Shown here piece after piece: positions 19,401 to 30,500 of a DNA stretch of 64,000 nucleotides. Source of the stretch: Leptolyngbya sp. PCC 7375 (lineage in GTDB: Bacteria; Cyanobacteriota; Cyanobacteriia; Phormidesmidales; Phormidesmidaceae). The stretch covers positions 7,041,961 to 7,105,960 of the forward strand of contig NZ_JH993797.1 of assembly GCF_000316115.1 (NCBI RefSeq), given 5' to 3'. The notes under the pieces were generated by a model that was given only the letters and a program-made list of their open reading frames with translations, was not told where the DNA came from and searched no databases. How positions within the stretch are numbered: the stretch's first letter is position 1; each line of letters opens with the position of its first letter. The translations under genes were made by a program, and so were the position numbers.

Positions 19401-22400
19401 CAGAGTATCCAGATGAGCCACACTGGGAGTGCCCGCATGGTCAGCCGCTTTTTTCGCGGCATCCCGCTCAACCGCAGAGCCGTTACTGTAGCGGGTATAC
19501 CAAGTCGGCAAATACTCCTCGGCATTCAACACCTTGAAATAGGTGCCGACATCTTTATCCTCGGTCGGATCTTCCCGTGTTGTTTCGGTCAGCGTGTCAT
19601 TCACATCCCAAGTAGTCTGCTGCCACGGGTCAAAAACCACCTTCTCATAAGTCTTATTCGGGTGCAGCGTCGCCACCACTCGCCCCAGCGGGTCATAGAA
19701 GAGAATCGGCGTTACCCCGCATTCCACCAATCCCGGTTCTGTCTCATACTTGTGGGTCGGGCTAAAGAAGGGCTCGTACTGCTTCACCGGCTTGCCCTTG
19801 TTGTTGTAGATCGTGCGTCCGGTGCCCACCCAGCGAGGGTCTGTGTGTACAAGATTTTCGGTACACTTCAGTACCCCATCGGCACCTCGCCGGGGGGCAT
19901 CTCCCGGTTCCGCCTGAATCTTGGTCTGTAGCTCCCGGCCAAACCCATCGGAATACAGGAAACTTACCTGCACTTTCAGTCCATCAGCGGGCACCGGATC
20001 GCTGACATGGGTCTCCCGCGCCAGGGTTGCCGCTACGGCTGGTTGCCCGGTGTTCTGATATCGTTCGACGTCATAAATGATGCGAGTGGTAGCAGTCCCT
20101 AACAATCCAGCAGCCGTTCCCAGCGGATCCTGCCAGAAGGCGTCTTGACTTTCATTTAGGTCTGCATCAAACTCAGCGAGCGAATCCCCTTCGTCAGGCT
20201 CTTCTCCTTTGCCCATCACGGCTGTCCCTGCTACCAATCCCAACGTGTCAAACGCCACCTCAGCCTGATTGCCATTGGGGTCAGTAATCTTTTCGGGTTG
20301 CATTACCCGGTAGTTGTTGGCAATCTGCACCACGTTCTGGACCGGGTCTTCCGTCCGCTCTACCAGCAACCACTCCCCGTCATAGGCCAGGGTGTAGCAC
20401 TGGCCAAACGGGTCTTGGGTTTTGTAGGGCAAGTAAAAATGGTCGGCGTCAAACGCCTGCCGTCCCGACGGAATCCACCAGGGAGAATCGAGCCGTACAT
20501 AGCGCCCCTCATTCTCCAACACTGTTTCCAGTTCCGTCTCAGTCAGTTTCTCCCCGTAAATTGGACGAAGTTGCGTTTCTGTAAATGCCCGCTTGAAACT
20601 CTCACAGGGCAACGCCAGGGAATCCACCTCACCCAAAGGTAAGGGGGCAGGATCCAAACGATGGGCGTCACCGTTGTTTCGATAAAGGGTTCTGACTTGC
20701 TCGATTAATCGTTTCTGGATGCCAGACCCAGCAAAAGTTTCATAGTCAATCGCTTCGGCGGTCTCAATCTGCTCCCGGAGGTTATCCAGCGTGAAGGGAG
20801 TAAACGAAGGCGACATGGTGCCCTCAATGCCCGTTATTTCATAGGTGCAGGTCTCAACTGGAAGCCCAATGCGATACCAATCGGGTTCACCAGGGAGGTC
20901 GTTTGGTTTATTCGTCACCCGATTTTCGCTGTAGGTGATGTAAGTCTGTCCCTGTTCTGGATAAGCCGGATTACGTCGCGGATAGGCAATTGCCGCCGAC
21001 TTCAACCCATTGCTAAAACCATCCACTTCCAGCGTCATCTGATGGGCCACCCGTGGATCGGCTGGATTTCGCTCATAGTGGTAGGCCAGACTCTCGCTCG
21101 GATGGGCAAAAAATACTGCGTGGCGATTCTCCTCCTGAGGCTGCAGCTGTCGAATCTCGTAGTTCGACTCCGTTACTGTGTAGGGATGCTCCGCCTCTTC
21201 AGTGCCATCCAGGGCATAAACCTCCTGCCGCAGCACCGACCCCTTCAACGCTCGACAGGCTTCCCGCTCTTCTTGGGCAGTTAATTTATGCGGGAGCTTG
21301 ATTGTCCGAGTCTCCTCGATTTCATCATCTATCCTTTCTGTGGTCTCATTATCTATTTTTTCTGTAATAGTTGTTGTAAGGCCATCGGGCAACACTGTAT
21401 CCGGCAAAAACACTGCCTGGGCATCCCCTTTGTAATACTCCTCAGCAAACAGCTGAGAAAGATGCTCCCGATCAATAAACGCCCCCGTATGGAACCAGGT
21501 TTTGGTCCTCACTGGCGGCACATGGGAACTCTCCTCCTCATTGGTTCCCACCTCAAACATATTCCCCTTCGCCAGCTCCGCATAAGCCTCTGTGTCCGTC
21601 TGCTCCACATAGCCAAAGCCGCGAAATTCTCGTTCCTCCCCATCAAAATAACCATGGCGATAGCGGTACAGATTCACAAACCGATTCCCCGTCAGGTGGT
21701 CGATGGTCTCCACCCGTTCCACCACATGCACCGGAAACGGCAACCGCGTAATCCAGGGATTTCCCTCTCGTCGATCTCTTAAATAAAACTTTGTCGACGC
21801 CGCATACTGGAGCTTGGTCTCCGCCCCCAGATTATTCACCACCGACGTCATCAGGTGGGGCTTTTGTCCCCCCATCAGGTCGATATACCGCATCGGCTGT
21901 AGCCCCGGCAACGGCGACGACCACACCAGACAGGCCGTCCCATTACCCAACAAATCGATCGCCTGCACCGCCGTCAGATCATCCACCGTCGGAAACTGAG
22001 TTAGCGGTGTTTCCCCTGGCTCACTGCCATACTTCCAGAACCCATTCCCCGCCTGGTTCAACCAGATCGCAATCTCCTCTCGCCCCAGGTAAAGAATATC
22101 CGTCGTTCCCGAGCCATCAATATCCGCCAGCCGCACCCGCTGCTGGTCAAACAGCTCCGGATGATCAAACCAGGGCGCTCCTGCCATTGTTACCCTGGCC
22201 CCAAACCGGCCATAGCCCAGACTGGGCCAATAACACACCTCCCCATTTCGAATTCGCACCAGGTCATTTAGCCCATCTCCACTCATATCCGCCAGATAGA
22301 CCGACTGCGTCCCATCCGCAAACACCAGCGCCGCACCCCGCTCTTCGTCCTGAGCCTTCCGCACCGTCTCCGCCGCCCCAAACCCCTGCCGTGCCTTAGA

Positions 22401-24146
22401 CGGATACCACACAAACAACTCATCCTGAGCAATCAAAATATCCGCATGGCCATCCCCATTCAGGTCAATAAACCGCAGGTTGGGGTCAGCCCAATCCACT
22501 ATCGGCACCGACTCAAAGGATTGAAAATTACGCCACTCCCCATCCGCTTCCCGTTGGCAATAGCCTGAGAGATTACCCAACAAAACAATATCTTGGGTAC
22601 CATCTCCCGCCAGATCCATCACCCGCTGCTGCGGACTTTGCAGCACCGCCACCGAGGGTTTAGTAGCCACCAACTCCGCTTCACCAAACTGCGCCTCACC
22701 TAAATTCCGCTTATAAAACCAGCCCGTCCCCTGCTCCGTCAGAATCCCGGAGATTCCTTCGCTGTCGAGATCCACCCATTGATACTGGCGGCCATCCAAC
22801 CCGATAGGCAAATTCTCTAAACTGTTGGGATCAACCGTCTGAATTTCTGTATGAAACTGCGGTCGGTCATAGTGCATCTCCAACGGCGGCATCCAGCGCC
22901 TGTGGTAGCCTTCCCCATCGCGCACATACCCCGTCTGTTTCGCGGCTACCAGATAGGTCGCTACGGGATTCTTGTCATAGCCAAAATCTGTGGACCTTAT
23001 CAGATGCCAGTCGGCTCCAATCGCACCCTTCTCATCCATCCGATGGAACATCAACACCCGGCGACATAGACGTTGGGTCCGCACCTCAAACCCGGCACGA
23101 TAGGTGGAGAAGGCATCCGGGCGAGTAAACCACGATCTCGTCGGATCATCCGGTATTGGAATATCGGCAACAAGATCCGCTGGCGTCAGGTTGTCCCAAT
23201 TTCCTTCATCTAACCGGGGATCGATGGAACCATGTTCCCCGTAGTCAAAGACAACCTGAAACAGCCAATAATTTAAGTCTGAGTTGTTTTCAATAATGTC
23301 GAGGTAATTATTAATGTCAGAGTTCTCTGACCAGACGGGGCCACCTGCCTGCCGATAAGGCGTACGATTGCCATACCAGACTCGCTTTAGATAAACATTC
23401 GCCTTGTAATCTTGTTCTGTTCGATGCCCTTCCTGAACCGCAGACGGCTCAACATTCTCATCATTCTCTGACTTGTACTCATAAACAATTAAATTACCGC
23501 GATCATCATAGCTGGCTTCCAAAAGCCACTTCAAGACGCGGGAACCATCTGCAGGATCAGCAATCTGGCTATGCAGTAGCTGAGGACTCCGACCATAGAT
23601 GCTAGTGACATTATCTTTTGAGATCGAGCGCCAGTGAATTTCTCCTGTTCCTCTATGCTGCCAGCGCTCAATCCGAGCAAACAGCCCCTCAATGCGAGGC
23701 CGATAGCGCCTAATTATAAAATCCCCCTCGGGTCGTTCATCCTTAACCCAGGTATTACCCTCGGGGATCAAAGTGGGCACTAGATCTTCGGCTCCCGACA
23801 GGATAAATACATCCGAATCCTCATCATCCAGGTAACGAGGCAGTCCCTTATCCGTTTTTCGGGTTATCGACGGTATGGACAGATTCCAACCTAACCCAAA
23901 GGCTCCATTCCCTGCCCCCGAGTCATAACTCAGGGACAGTTGGGGAGAGAAACCTGCTCGACCGGGCGTCGAAAAAATCGGAATACTCAGCGATCCCGTC
24001 CCTGTTATCGGATTAACTGAAAACTTTTCGCCAATGCCACGAATTGCTCCACCGCCTTTAGGTAACTCGACTGCTGCGGGTGGCGAGTAGTACCCTGAAT
24101 TTTGCTGATCAGTATCTTGACGAGTAACTGCGTGTTGATCCGTCAT
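16413..24146 (-). CDS. Fused Tc toxin TcB-TcC protein with RHS shell and C-terminal cargo
   Basis: This 2577-residue protein combines TcB and TcC. The SpvB domain opens it (LPKGGGAIRGIGEKFSVNPI, then SLSYDSGAGNGAFGLGWNLS). FG-GAP-like repeats follow at about 515-685 (FIDLNGDGHADILIA, LADMSGDGLNDLVRI), then TcdB middle regions and YD/RHS repeats. The RHS core ends at about 2253-2303 (LDYYGLRYYAPHLGTWISCD, then NLYNFSKSNPVLYVDRTGG). Such proteins form a cocoon that cleaves itself after the core and frees the variable C-terminus. Here about 270 residues follow. They contain MVRTVLSES, EEIRNRAM and YSEVVFKPEQYSP, spaced like the SleB/CwlJ cell-wall hydrolase family. The ATG at 24146 is preferred over the in-frame GTG at 24152 because AAGGAG lies 5 bases before it. 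TcA would dock and inject the cargo. Confidence 0.93.
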   Translation of the reverse strand: MTDQHAVTRQDTDQQNSGYYSPPAAVELPKGGGAIRGIGEKFSVNPITGTGSLSIPIFSTPGRAGFSPQLSLSYDSGAGNGAFGLGWNLSIPSITRKTDKGLPRYLDDEDSDVFILSGAEDLVPTLIPEGNTWVKDERPEGDFIIRRYRPRIEGLFARIERWQHRGTGEIHWRSISKDNVTSIYGRSPQLLHSQIADPADGSRVLKWLLEASYDDRGNLIVYEYKSENDENVEPSAVQEGHRTEQDYKANVYLKRVWYGNRTPYRQAGGPVWSENSDINNYLDIIENNSDLNYWLFQVVFDYGEHGSIDPRLDEGNWDNLTPADLVADIPIPDDPTRSWFTRPDAFSTYRAGFEVRTQRLCRRVLMFHRMDEKGAIGADWHLIRSTDFGYDKNPVATYLVAAKQTGYVRDGEGYHRRWMPPLEMHYDRPQFHTEIQTVDPNSLENLPIGLDGRQYQWVDLDSEGISGILTEQGTGWFYKRNLGEAQFGEAELVATKPSVAVLQSPQQRVMDLAGDGTQDIVLLGNLSGYCQREADGEWRNFQSFESVPIVDWADPNLRFIDLNGDGHADILIAQDELFVWYPSKARQGFGAAETVRKAQDEERGAALVFADGTQSVYLADMSGDGLNDLVRIRNGEVCYWPSLGYGRFGARVTMAGAPWFDHPELFDQQRVRLADIDGSGTTDILYLGREEIAIWLNQAGNGFWKYGSEPGETPLTQFPTVDDLTAVQAIDLLGNGTACLVWSSPLPGLQPMRYIDLMGGQKPHLMTSVVNNLGAETKLQYAASTKFYLRDRREGNPWITRLPFPVHVVERVETIDHLTGNRFVNLYRYRHGYFDGEEREFRGFGYVEQTDTEAYAELAKGNMFEVGTNEEESSHVPPVRTKTWFHTGAFIDREHLSQLFAEEYYKGDAQAVFLPDTVLPDGLTTTITEKIDNETTERIDDEIEETRTIKLPHKLTAQEEREACRALKGSVLRQEVYALDGTEEAEHPYTVTESNYEIRQLQPQEENRHAVFFAHPSESLAYHYERNPADPRVAHQMTLEVDGFSNGLKSAAIAYPRRNPAYPEQGQTYITYSENRVTNKPNDLPGEPDWYRIGLPVETCTYEITGIEGTMSPSFTPFTLDNLREQIETAEAIDYETFAGSGIQKRLIEQVRTLYRNNGDAHRLDPAPLPLGEVDSLALPCESFKRAFTETQLRPIYGEKLTETELETVLENEGRYVRLDSPWWIPSGRQAFDADHFYLPYKTQDPFGQCYTLAYDGEWLLVERTEDPVQNVVQIANNYRVMQPEKITDPNGNQAEVAFDTLGLVAGTAVMGKGEEPDEGDSLAEFDADLNESQDAFWQDPLGTAAGLLGTATTRIIYDVERYQNTGQPAVAATLARETHVSDPVPADGLKVQVSFLYSDGFGRELQTKIQAEPGDAPRRGADGVLKCTENLVHTDPRWVGTGRTIYNNKGKPVKQYEPFFSPTHKYETEPGLVECGVTPILFYDPLGRVVATLHPNKTYEKVVFDPWQQTTWDVNDTLTETTREDPTEDKDVGTYFKVLNAEEYLPTWYTRYSNGSAVERDAAKKAADHAGTPSVAHLDTLGRPFLTIAHNGWNSAGEAQLYETRVEQDIEGQSLTITDARGNRVMVNTLEVEGQRIRTYDLLGNGLYSHSSDAGERWMLNNVAGNPMRGWDSRGHTLRYTYDGLQRPVGLYVRGGDHSEEILAECTVYGEGVPEAAQRNLRGQVYQVFDAAGVVTSEGYDFKGNLLKSTRQLVKDYRTLPDWSGSPGLELEIYGSRTVYDALNRPIQLVAPHDITGETVETDVFQPVYNEANLLEQMPVWLKHSGDPTALLDLQTADLTTVQTIDYNAKGQRTRIKYGNGVTTRYTYDPETFRLKHLYTRRGATFTEDCGSEPPPPRFAAPAEPPADQPCGLQNLHYTYDPVGNITAIRDDAQPTIFFRNQVVRACSEYTYDALYRLINATGREHLGQKPDGSRKAPTPMGPDDALRINQPHPENGKAMGRYRQQYVYDEVGNILEMIHRGTDPDHPGWRRCYQYALDSNRLLSTGYQSDPFVSCDPDRHYAAEASYPQKYRYDLHGNMNRMPHLPMMQWDFKDQLQASSKQERTDGGTPEITYYVYDAAGQRVRKVTERQADPDEVPSQWKERIYLGGFEVYRQYRGDGKTVKLERETLHVMDDQQRIALVETRNDIDDGTRKNTIRYQFGNHLGSISLEFDEKARIISYEEYYPYGNTSFQMSRSRAETGLKRYKYTGKERDLESDLDYYGLRYYAPHLGTWISCDPKGFIDGENLYNFSKSNPVLYVDRTGGDSYYFYRNESKEWNLTVVESKGDSEGEFKESKDRFFYTEEILDNSDIKKTEFDEFQELSLGEFKTQKQAKDFYLSEDRVGSETENLSAMVRTVLSESSPFTTYTERVSLAEEIRNRAMSSKYPKLFGNVHTYSEVVFKPEQYSPATHKKAKKHAVNQFLKPVSKAIRENLVESIKASLNAHFDNTNIADSALFHRAKGNSGFQEDIDKGKVMKVNIKGSSNTTEFYKLKNWDFLSSKEDLENNKLLIDEVLERSLESNEASYLLRKCILY

Positions 24147-24152
24147 GATCAC

Positions 24153-24594
24153 TCCTTACAGAGCTTGACGGTTGGCTTTATCTAGCTACCCACTTGCGAA
24201 AATCCTTAGATAACTAGCAGTTCAGACAACCGTCTATACAGTACGGACAAAATCTGAGGAAGTTATGACGATTAAGTAGATTTACTCAACTATGCAGCTA
24301 TTTTCTGTTCTATAGGCCTGGTTAAACTTTTATAAGAGAAGTTATCCAGAAAACGCAGTCAAGACAAAACGATTTTTATTTGCTCTGAAGGTAACCATGT
24401 TGGATTACTAAAAAACTCAATTTATGGAATTGGTGAAATTGCGATCTCGTCTGTCATGCTGGTCTAACAAATTGGGGGGTGCGATCGTGTCTGCCGTGTT
24501 GGGCTAATAATTGGGGGGTGCGATCTCGTCTGTCGGGCTGGTCTAACAAATTGGGGGGTGCGATCTCGCCCGCTGCCGAATGCTGTCGAATCAT
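24153..24594. other. Spacer between the transfer operon and the Tc locus
   Basis: This 442-base gap separates the helicase stop from the TcBC start, both on the minus strand. Its right third is a tandem repeat (24441-24578). The rest is AT-rich and should hold the Tc promoter, but I see no clear -35/-10 pair. An 8-bp inverted repeat, GACGGTTG at 24167 and CAACCGTC at 24227, is weak support for a control site. No gene was found. Confidence 0.5.
24441..24578. repeat. Tandem 40-bp repeat, 3.5 copies
   Basis: Units start GCGATCTCGTCTGTC and end AATTGGGGGGT, at 24441-24480, 24481-24519 and 24520-24559, with a partial unit to 24578. Units 1 and 3 are nearly identical and unit 2 is diverged and one base shorter. 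The array lies directly 3' of the helicase gene. It could be an iteron-like protein-binding array, a transcription end region or a simple cyanobacterial short repeat. Confidence 0.85.
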
Positions 24595-27500
24595 TTACAT
24601 CGACTGAGTTGCTGATCGTTTTTGGCATTGATTTTGAGACATTCTAAAGTCTTTCTGCATCACCATCTGAGCTTTCTCAGACAAAGGTTTGCCCTGGACG
24701 ACATCCGTAGCAACCTCAGCAATCCGGGTCAGATACTTCTCAGATCGCCCCAGCTTCCAGGCCACTTGATGCCATTGCCACAAAGGCTGTAACTGTTCTC
24801 TATCAAGGTCAGTCTGCTGCGCCTGCCCTGGCTGCCCATGGTTCACCAACCGCTCATTCCAATCCTTCCCACAGGCAGGCCGTAACCGCCTAACCCCTGG
24901 CACCTGAGCCGCCACCCGCCAGGCCATCATCTCCCCAGCCTTATCCGCATCAAACGCTGCCACCACCTGCCCATTCCGCTGCAAAACTGCCTTCAGCGCC
25001 TCCACTGGCACCCCGCCTGTCCCATCGGTAGACAGATACACCGTTACCCCCGCCTGCTGCCGCCGCTCCTTATCCAGCACCGCCAACGACATCGCATCAA
25101 TGGGCGATTCCGTCAGTAGCACCCGCTGTACAGGCCCTTGCCCGGTGCCAATCCGAAACCAGCCCAACTCCCGCACCGACCCTGGTACCAGCCGATGATA
25201 GCTATTATGCTCCCCCCAGGTGCCCCGCAGACTGGCCCCCGTCACCTCACCCCGCTGCCAGCCGCCAGCTTGCAAACCATGGCGCACAAATACCGCATTT
25301 TGATGGTCATCCGCATACACCAACCCCTTCTCATGCACCCGGTCAACCAACGCTTCCGGTAGCTTGCGCCGATGCACCAGATACTCCTTCACCCCGGCCC
25401 AGCGATGCTCATTGGCTTCAGGCATCTCCAACCGCTTGGGTTCTGCATCGGTTTCCGTCTGCCGCACTGGAATCACTGGCACTGCCGATAGGTCCTGTCC
25501 AGATAGCCACTCCACCGCTGAGCGAAACTCCACCCCCTGCACATGCATCACCAGATCAATGGCCCCACCGCCCCCTTTATCCGCCAGCCAATCCATAAAC
25601 AGCGTCTGGCTAATGCTGATAATGTGGTCCCCATCCCGCCACTTGTGCCTGTCATAGCGGTCCTGCTCTAACCCCAAATTGGCCGCTATTACCTCCAAAT
25701 CCAGATTCCTCACCTCATCCGCCACCTCCTGCAACGACGGCTTCGATATCGGATGATTGATCACCTGCTTTACAGGCGTCAGAGGCTTCTCAACAGATGG
25801 CGTCTCCTCAGGCGTCTTTGCTGACACATTCCAGGTAGGATCTGGCCCTGTCGCTTCACCACGGGGTTGACCTGCTGTCGTCGAGAATTGCTCCACATCA
25901 AAGAGATTGACCTCACTAGCTGTTTCACTCTGTTGTTCACCTACTTCAATAACAGTTGCCACCTCAGGAACCTGATCATCTCTCTCCTGAACCTGCCACT
26001 GTGCGTTTGCCGCCTCTGCAAATCCCTGGACCAGAATGTTCTTTGAGAATACCTGGCCAAAACTCCGATCCGGTGCCCGTAGCTCTCCTCCCTGCAATGG
26101 ATTCTGTACCGCCGTCTCTTTGAATTCCAGCCTCTCTCCTTGAAACAAGAACACCATTTCCGTATCGATAAACGTGTCCCCGTTCTGACTCAAATAATGC
26201 GTCAGATATAGCTCCTCCCCATGACGTTCCACCACCAGAGGAATATAGGGCTCATTCTCAATCTTGAAATGAAAGTCGTCACTCTCCAATACCGCCTGAT
26301 AAATCCCTGCCTCCTTGAGAAACCGAATCACCCGCTTTTCTAAGTACCCCATGGGCATCGTCTTCTCAGCTACCTCAGGCTTCTGAGCCACCGGCACCGG
26401 CTCTGGATTAACCGCCTTCTTTTTCAAAATCGGCTGAATCGGCTTGGGCTGCACCACCCTTGGCAGAACACTCATTGGCGGCACCGGTTCCGTCTCCACC
26501 GTTGTCAGTTCCGGCAACGTAATGCCCAAATACTCCCGCGCAATCTCCTGGTGCTCAAATGCCGCTAGTGCATAACCCCGCTCCACCATCAACACCGTCA
26601 GCGTTGACTCCAACCGCTCTGATGGCACTACCACTTCCATCCGATTACTCACCGAATAAAAGTCCGACCCTGCCGCCGCAATCAAGCCCTCATCCAGGTA
26701 ATACTTCCCACCCGATTCTTTTGACTTAGGAGCCTGCACCACAAAGCCATTACCATTCCGTTGTGCCTTCACCAGCAACAACTCATCCAGGGTCTTGACC
26801 ACCCCCTCTCGCTGAGTCAAATCCGTGAGAAACACCTTCACCTGATAGGGCTGCTTAAACACCACCGGCTCTTTCTTCAGAGTCTCAGTAATGTCAAACC
26901 CCTTGGCCATCATCAGCCCCTGACGCACATCACCCTGGTAGTCGGTATAGTTCACCAGCTTGCCACCAGGGTATTTTTCAAAGGCTCGAATCAGATTCCC
27001 CGTAAAGATTTGCCGGTTCACTCGCCCAGCCGTCTGCCGGGTATCAAACAGTTCGTAGATGTCCGTCCCAAAAAAGTCTTTTTCCTCACGGTTGATTCTC
27101 AAGGCTCCCTCTCGGTGGCTATTCACCTTGGAGAGTGGCACCGTCAGTTGCCGCATCGTATCCGCCACAAATATCCGCAGCTTCCAATTGTTGGGTGCTG
27201 CCGGACTGCCTGAGCGATGTTTTTGTTCAATGCCTGCTACCACTCCGTAAAATGTCAGCCGTTGTCCAGCCGTGAGAATCTGTACCGTAGCCCCTGGCGC
27301 AAAGTCCTGCAACACCCCAGTCACCTGCAATACCTGATTATCCAATCGGTCATTAAACTTGGTGATCGCCTCCAGCTCCCGCTTTTTCTGCACCATCGTG
27401 ACTCGATAGGTTTCTGTTTCCTCTGTCAGGGTATTGATAGTATCTGAAATCTGTTGTTGTGCTTTTACTTCCAGGGTATCTGGGTCATGCTCCGCTACCT

Positions 27501-30500
27501 GTTCAACCACTTCTAATCCCAACGATTCACGCACCGCATTAATCACCTGTAGCTGAGTCAGCGGTTTCGTTTCACTCTTCGCATCCACCACCTCCAGATA
27601 CACAGATCCAGTAAACTCACTCTGGGTCTCACTCTCATCGGCAATCACCTCCATCCGCGCCAGAGGCCGTGCATCCAGGTCCAGCTGATCTGCTTCTAGA
27701 ATGTTCTCTCCCATGGACCGTGCCTGGTCCACCAAATCTTGATATTCCGACTCAATCAGACTATAAACCGCTTCCTGTTCCGCCACTGGCAATAGCGGAA
27801 TCCGCCCCGTCACCTTCTTCACCAGGGCAATTTCAGACGCATCCCCACTGGCCTGAGCGGTAGGAAAATCCAGTTTGGCATTGAGTTCAGGATCATCATT
27901 GAGCAGATCGCTCACCACCTGCTCACCATAGAGATTCATAAAATCCACCACATTACTCAGAGAGATATCCGTCTCTCGTGCAGCCGTAGTATTCGCATTC
28001 AAGCTCGCCATCTTCCGACACAGAATCGCCCCTGGTCGTTTCTCAGCAGGAATATCCCCCATCAATAGGGTGTATCGCGGCAGCTCCACCTGGCCGGTAC
28101 GATGTATCCGTCCCAGCATCTGCATAAACACATTAATGTCCCGCTCCGCCTGGGCCACAATCATATGCCGGGGTCGCTGGTCCGCAAACTTCTCCGACGC
28201 ATGGAGAGAAATACCCGTAGACCCGGAACAGTTCAACAGAATCACATCCGCATCCCCGGCATTAAAGCGAGCCACCGCATCAATCTTGGCCTTTGCGGTT
28301 GATTCCTGGTCCGGTCTTACCTTGTAAGCTGTCGTCCCATCCGCGTCATAGTGAATCCCTGCCTTACGTCCGGTCACCTCCGCCACCTGGTAGCCTGCCT
28401 GTTCTAGCTGCTGTTCAATATAGTCAATAGGGCTAATAGGAATCGAACTGAAGTCTCCCTCTCGAATTGTCTCCAGGGCATCTTCATAGGCCATCACCCC
28501 GTTCATACCGAGCTGGTCATCATTCAGCCGATGACGTGTCATCTCACCGCGATAGTCACGGGTAATCACATCCCGAGACCGTTCCAGATAGCGCTCCAAT
28601 AAATCAGCAAACGACAGGTCAATCGGGTCACGGTCGTTAAGATCATGGGCATCCGCATAGGCTTGAATAAAACTGCCCATGGTATTGGCCACTGCAATTA
28701 CCGGCTTCTCCCCCCGCTCCAGAGCTTCCATAGCTGCCCGCACGGTTGCCTCTGCCTTCTGGGCCAACAATCCCTGTTCAATGCAGTTATGCATCAGTGA
28801 GGTAAAGTTGGTGCTTTTGGCCCCCACATCACCAATGGCTCCATCCTCACTCAGGGCCTTGGCTGCGGCTTTAAGTTCTTTACTCAGCTCCTTAATCGCC
28901 TTCTGCTTAGCCCGGTCAAAATCCTTAATCGCCCGCATTGCTGCGGAGAACTGGTCTGCTACCTCCCGGTCCACCGGCACCGTCTGCGCCTGAAACGTAA
29001 TTCCTTCATAGGAGCGCTCTCGCCGCAGCATCTGACCCGAGGCCACAAATTTACTGGCCACAATCTGCTGGAGTGGCACCCCACCCCGCGTCAGAATGTT
29101 TTCCAGCGCCGTAATGCTGCTCACACCCAGCCGCAAATCGGTGCGTCTGGCATAGAGGTCCATCACATCAGGCCGTTTGGCATAGGTGGCCGATGAATAA
29201 AACACCCCAGCCGATTTATCGATCAGTTCTCGCACAAACGTGGCCCGGTCCGGCGGACCATTGGCCTGCCAGCGTTGTTGACTACCCCCCGCCTGATGCG
29301 CCTCATCCAAAATCAAAATTGCATTGGGCGTAATTGACCGCAAAAACTGTCGCCGCAGCGGTTCCTTTTTACCTACCGTTTGCAGCTGACTGTACGTGGT
29401 AAACACGGCGCTATAGGGCTGCACTGTCCCTCGACGCATCATGTCGCCCATCTGTTGCTTTTGCTGCGCGGCACCGCTGGTCTTCAGACTGCCACCATTG
29501 GCCAGGGGAATCTCGGTACTGCTATCGGTAATAAAGGGTCGAAAGCCCCGCATCCCAATATCCGTCACATCCCGCATCATATCGGCATAGAGCGGCTTAT
29601 CCTTGGTCACAAAAACCGCAATTTTGCCCTGCTGCTGGGCATAGCGAATAATGCTGGCGCAAAGTCTCCCCTTACCAATCCCGGTCTGGTCCCCTGTGAT
29701 AAAGCCTGCCTCCTGTTCAATGTGGCTAATGGCCAGAGCGGCGGCATCAATCTGTTCTGCACTCAGATACTGATACAACTCTGAACGAGAGCCATAGCCC
29801 AACCGCGCCGCTAGATAGTCATCAATATTGCCGTAGTGTTGTTCAAAGCGCTCCAGGGCTACCTGTGCCGCACTGGCCATATTGAAAGGAATCAGAGTTT
29901 GAGTTGTGGTGCCCTGGCTTTTAGGGAGATAGGGCACCTGTCTCGGTTGGGCATCCATGGTGGATTCTGGGGTTAGGGGGTTAGGGTGACCAGCCAGTCC
30001 TCCAGAGGGGTATCGTCGTGGAGGGCTTGCCAGTCGAGAAATTCGGGATGGTTGGGCGAGATCAGGTCCGTCACGGGGAAGGCCACGCCATAATGTCTCA
30101 GCTGTTCCTGGAATCGCCAGGTGTTGAGAATCAGAGTCTCGCTCCACTGCTGTCGCCAGGTGTCCAGATCGTTGTCCTCCAGCAGCGGCACTGTCTGGGC
30201 TGAATCCAGTTTTTCCAGACTTTTGGCCAGCATCGCCTGAGTCTCTTTGAGCGATGTCGCCTGAGCCGATTGTTGAATCATTCGGTCCAGTCGCGTTTGC
30301 ATCAGTGCCAGATAGGTTTTCTCGTCGAGAGATTGAATCTCCTGGGGCAGCCGCACGATAAACAGGGACGGCAGCCACTGAGGTTTCCACAGCGTTTGAA
30401 AGCTGGGATAGCGCTGGGTCATAAACGGGTAAGTCCAGGGAGAAATCATGGTGGATGGGGTCATTGGGTAAACACTCCTTAAGATCATCAAATGACGAGT

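Noticed and set aside
19050..19931. 293-codon plus-strand ORF
   Set aside because: It is antisense to the RHS part of TcBC, has no ribosome site, and its composition is unlike a real protein.
21791..22399. 202-codon plus-strand ORF rich in Pro, Ser and Thr
   Set aside because: It is a shadow of the SpvB/FG-GAP region of TcBC, caused by GC-rich codons.
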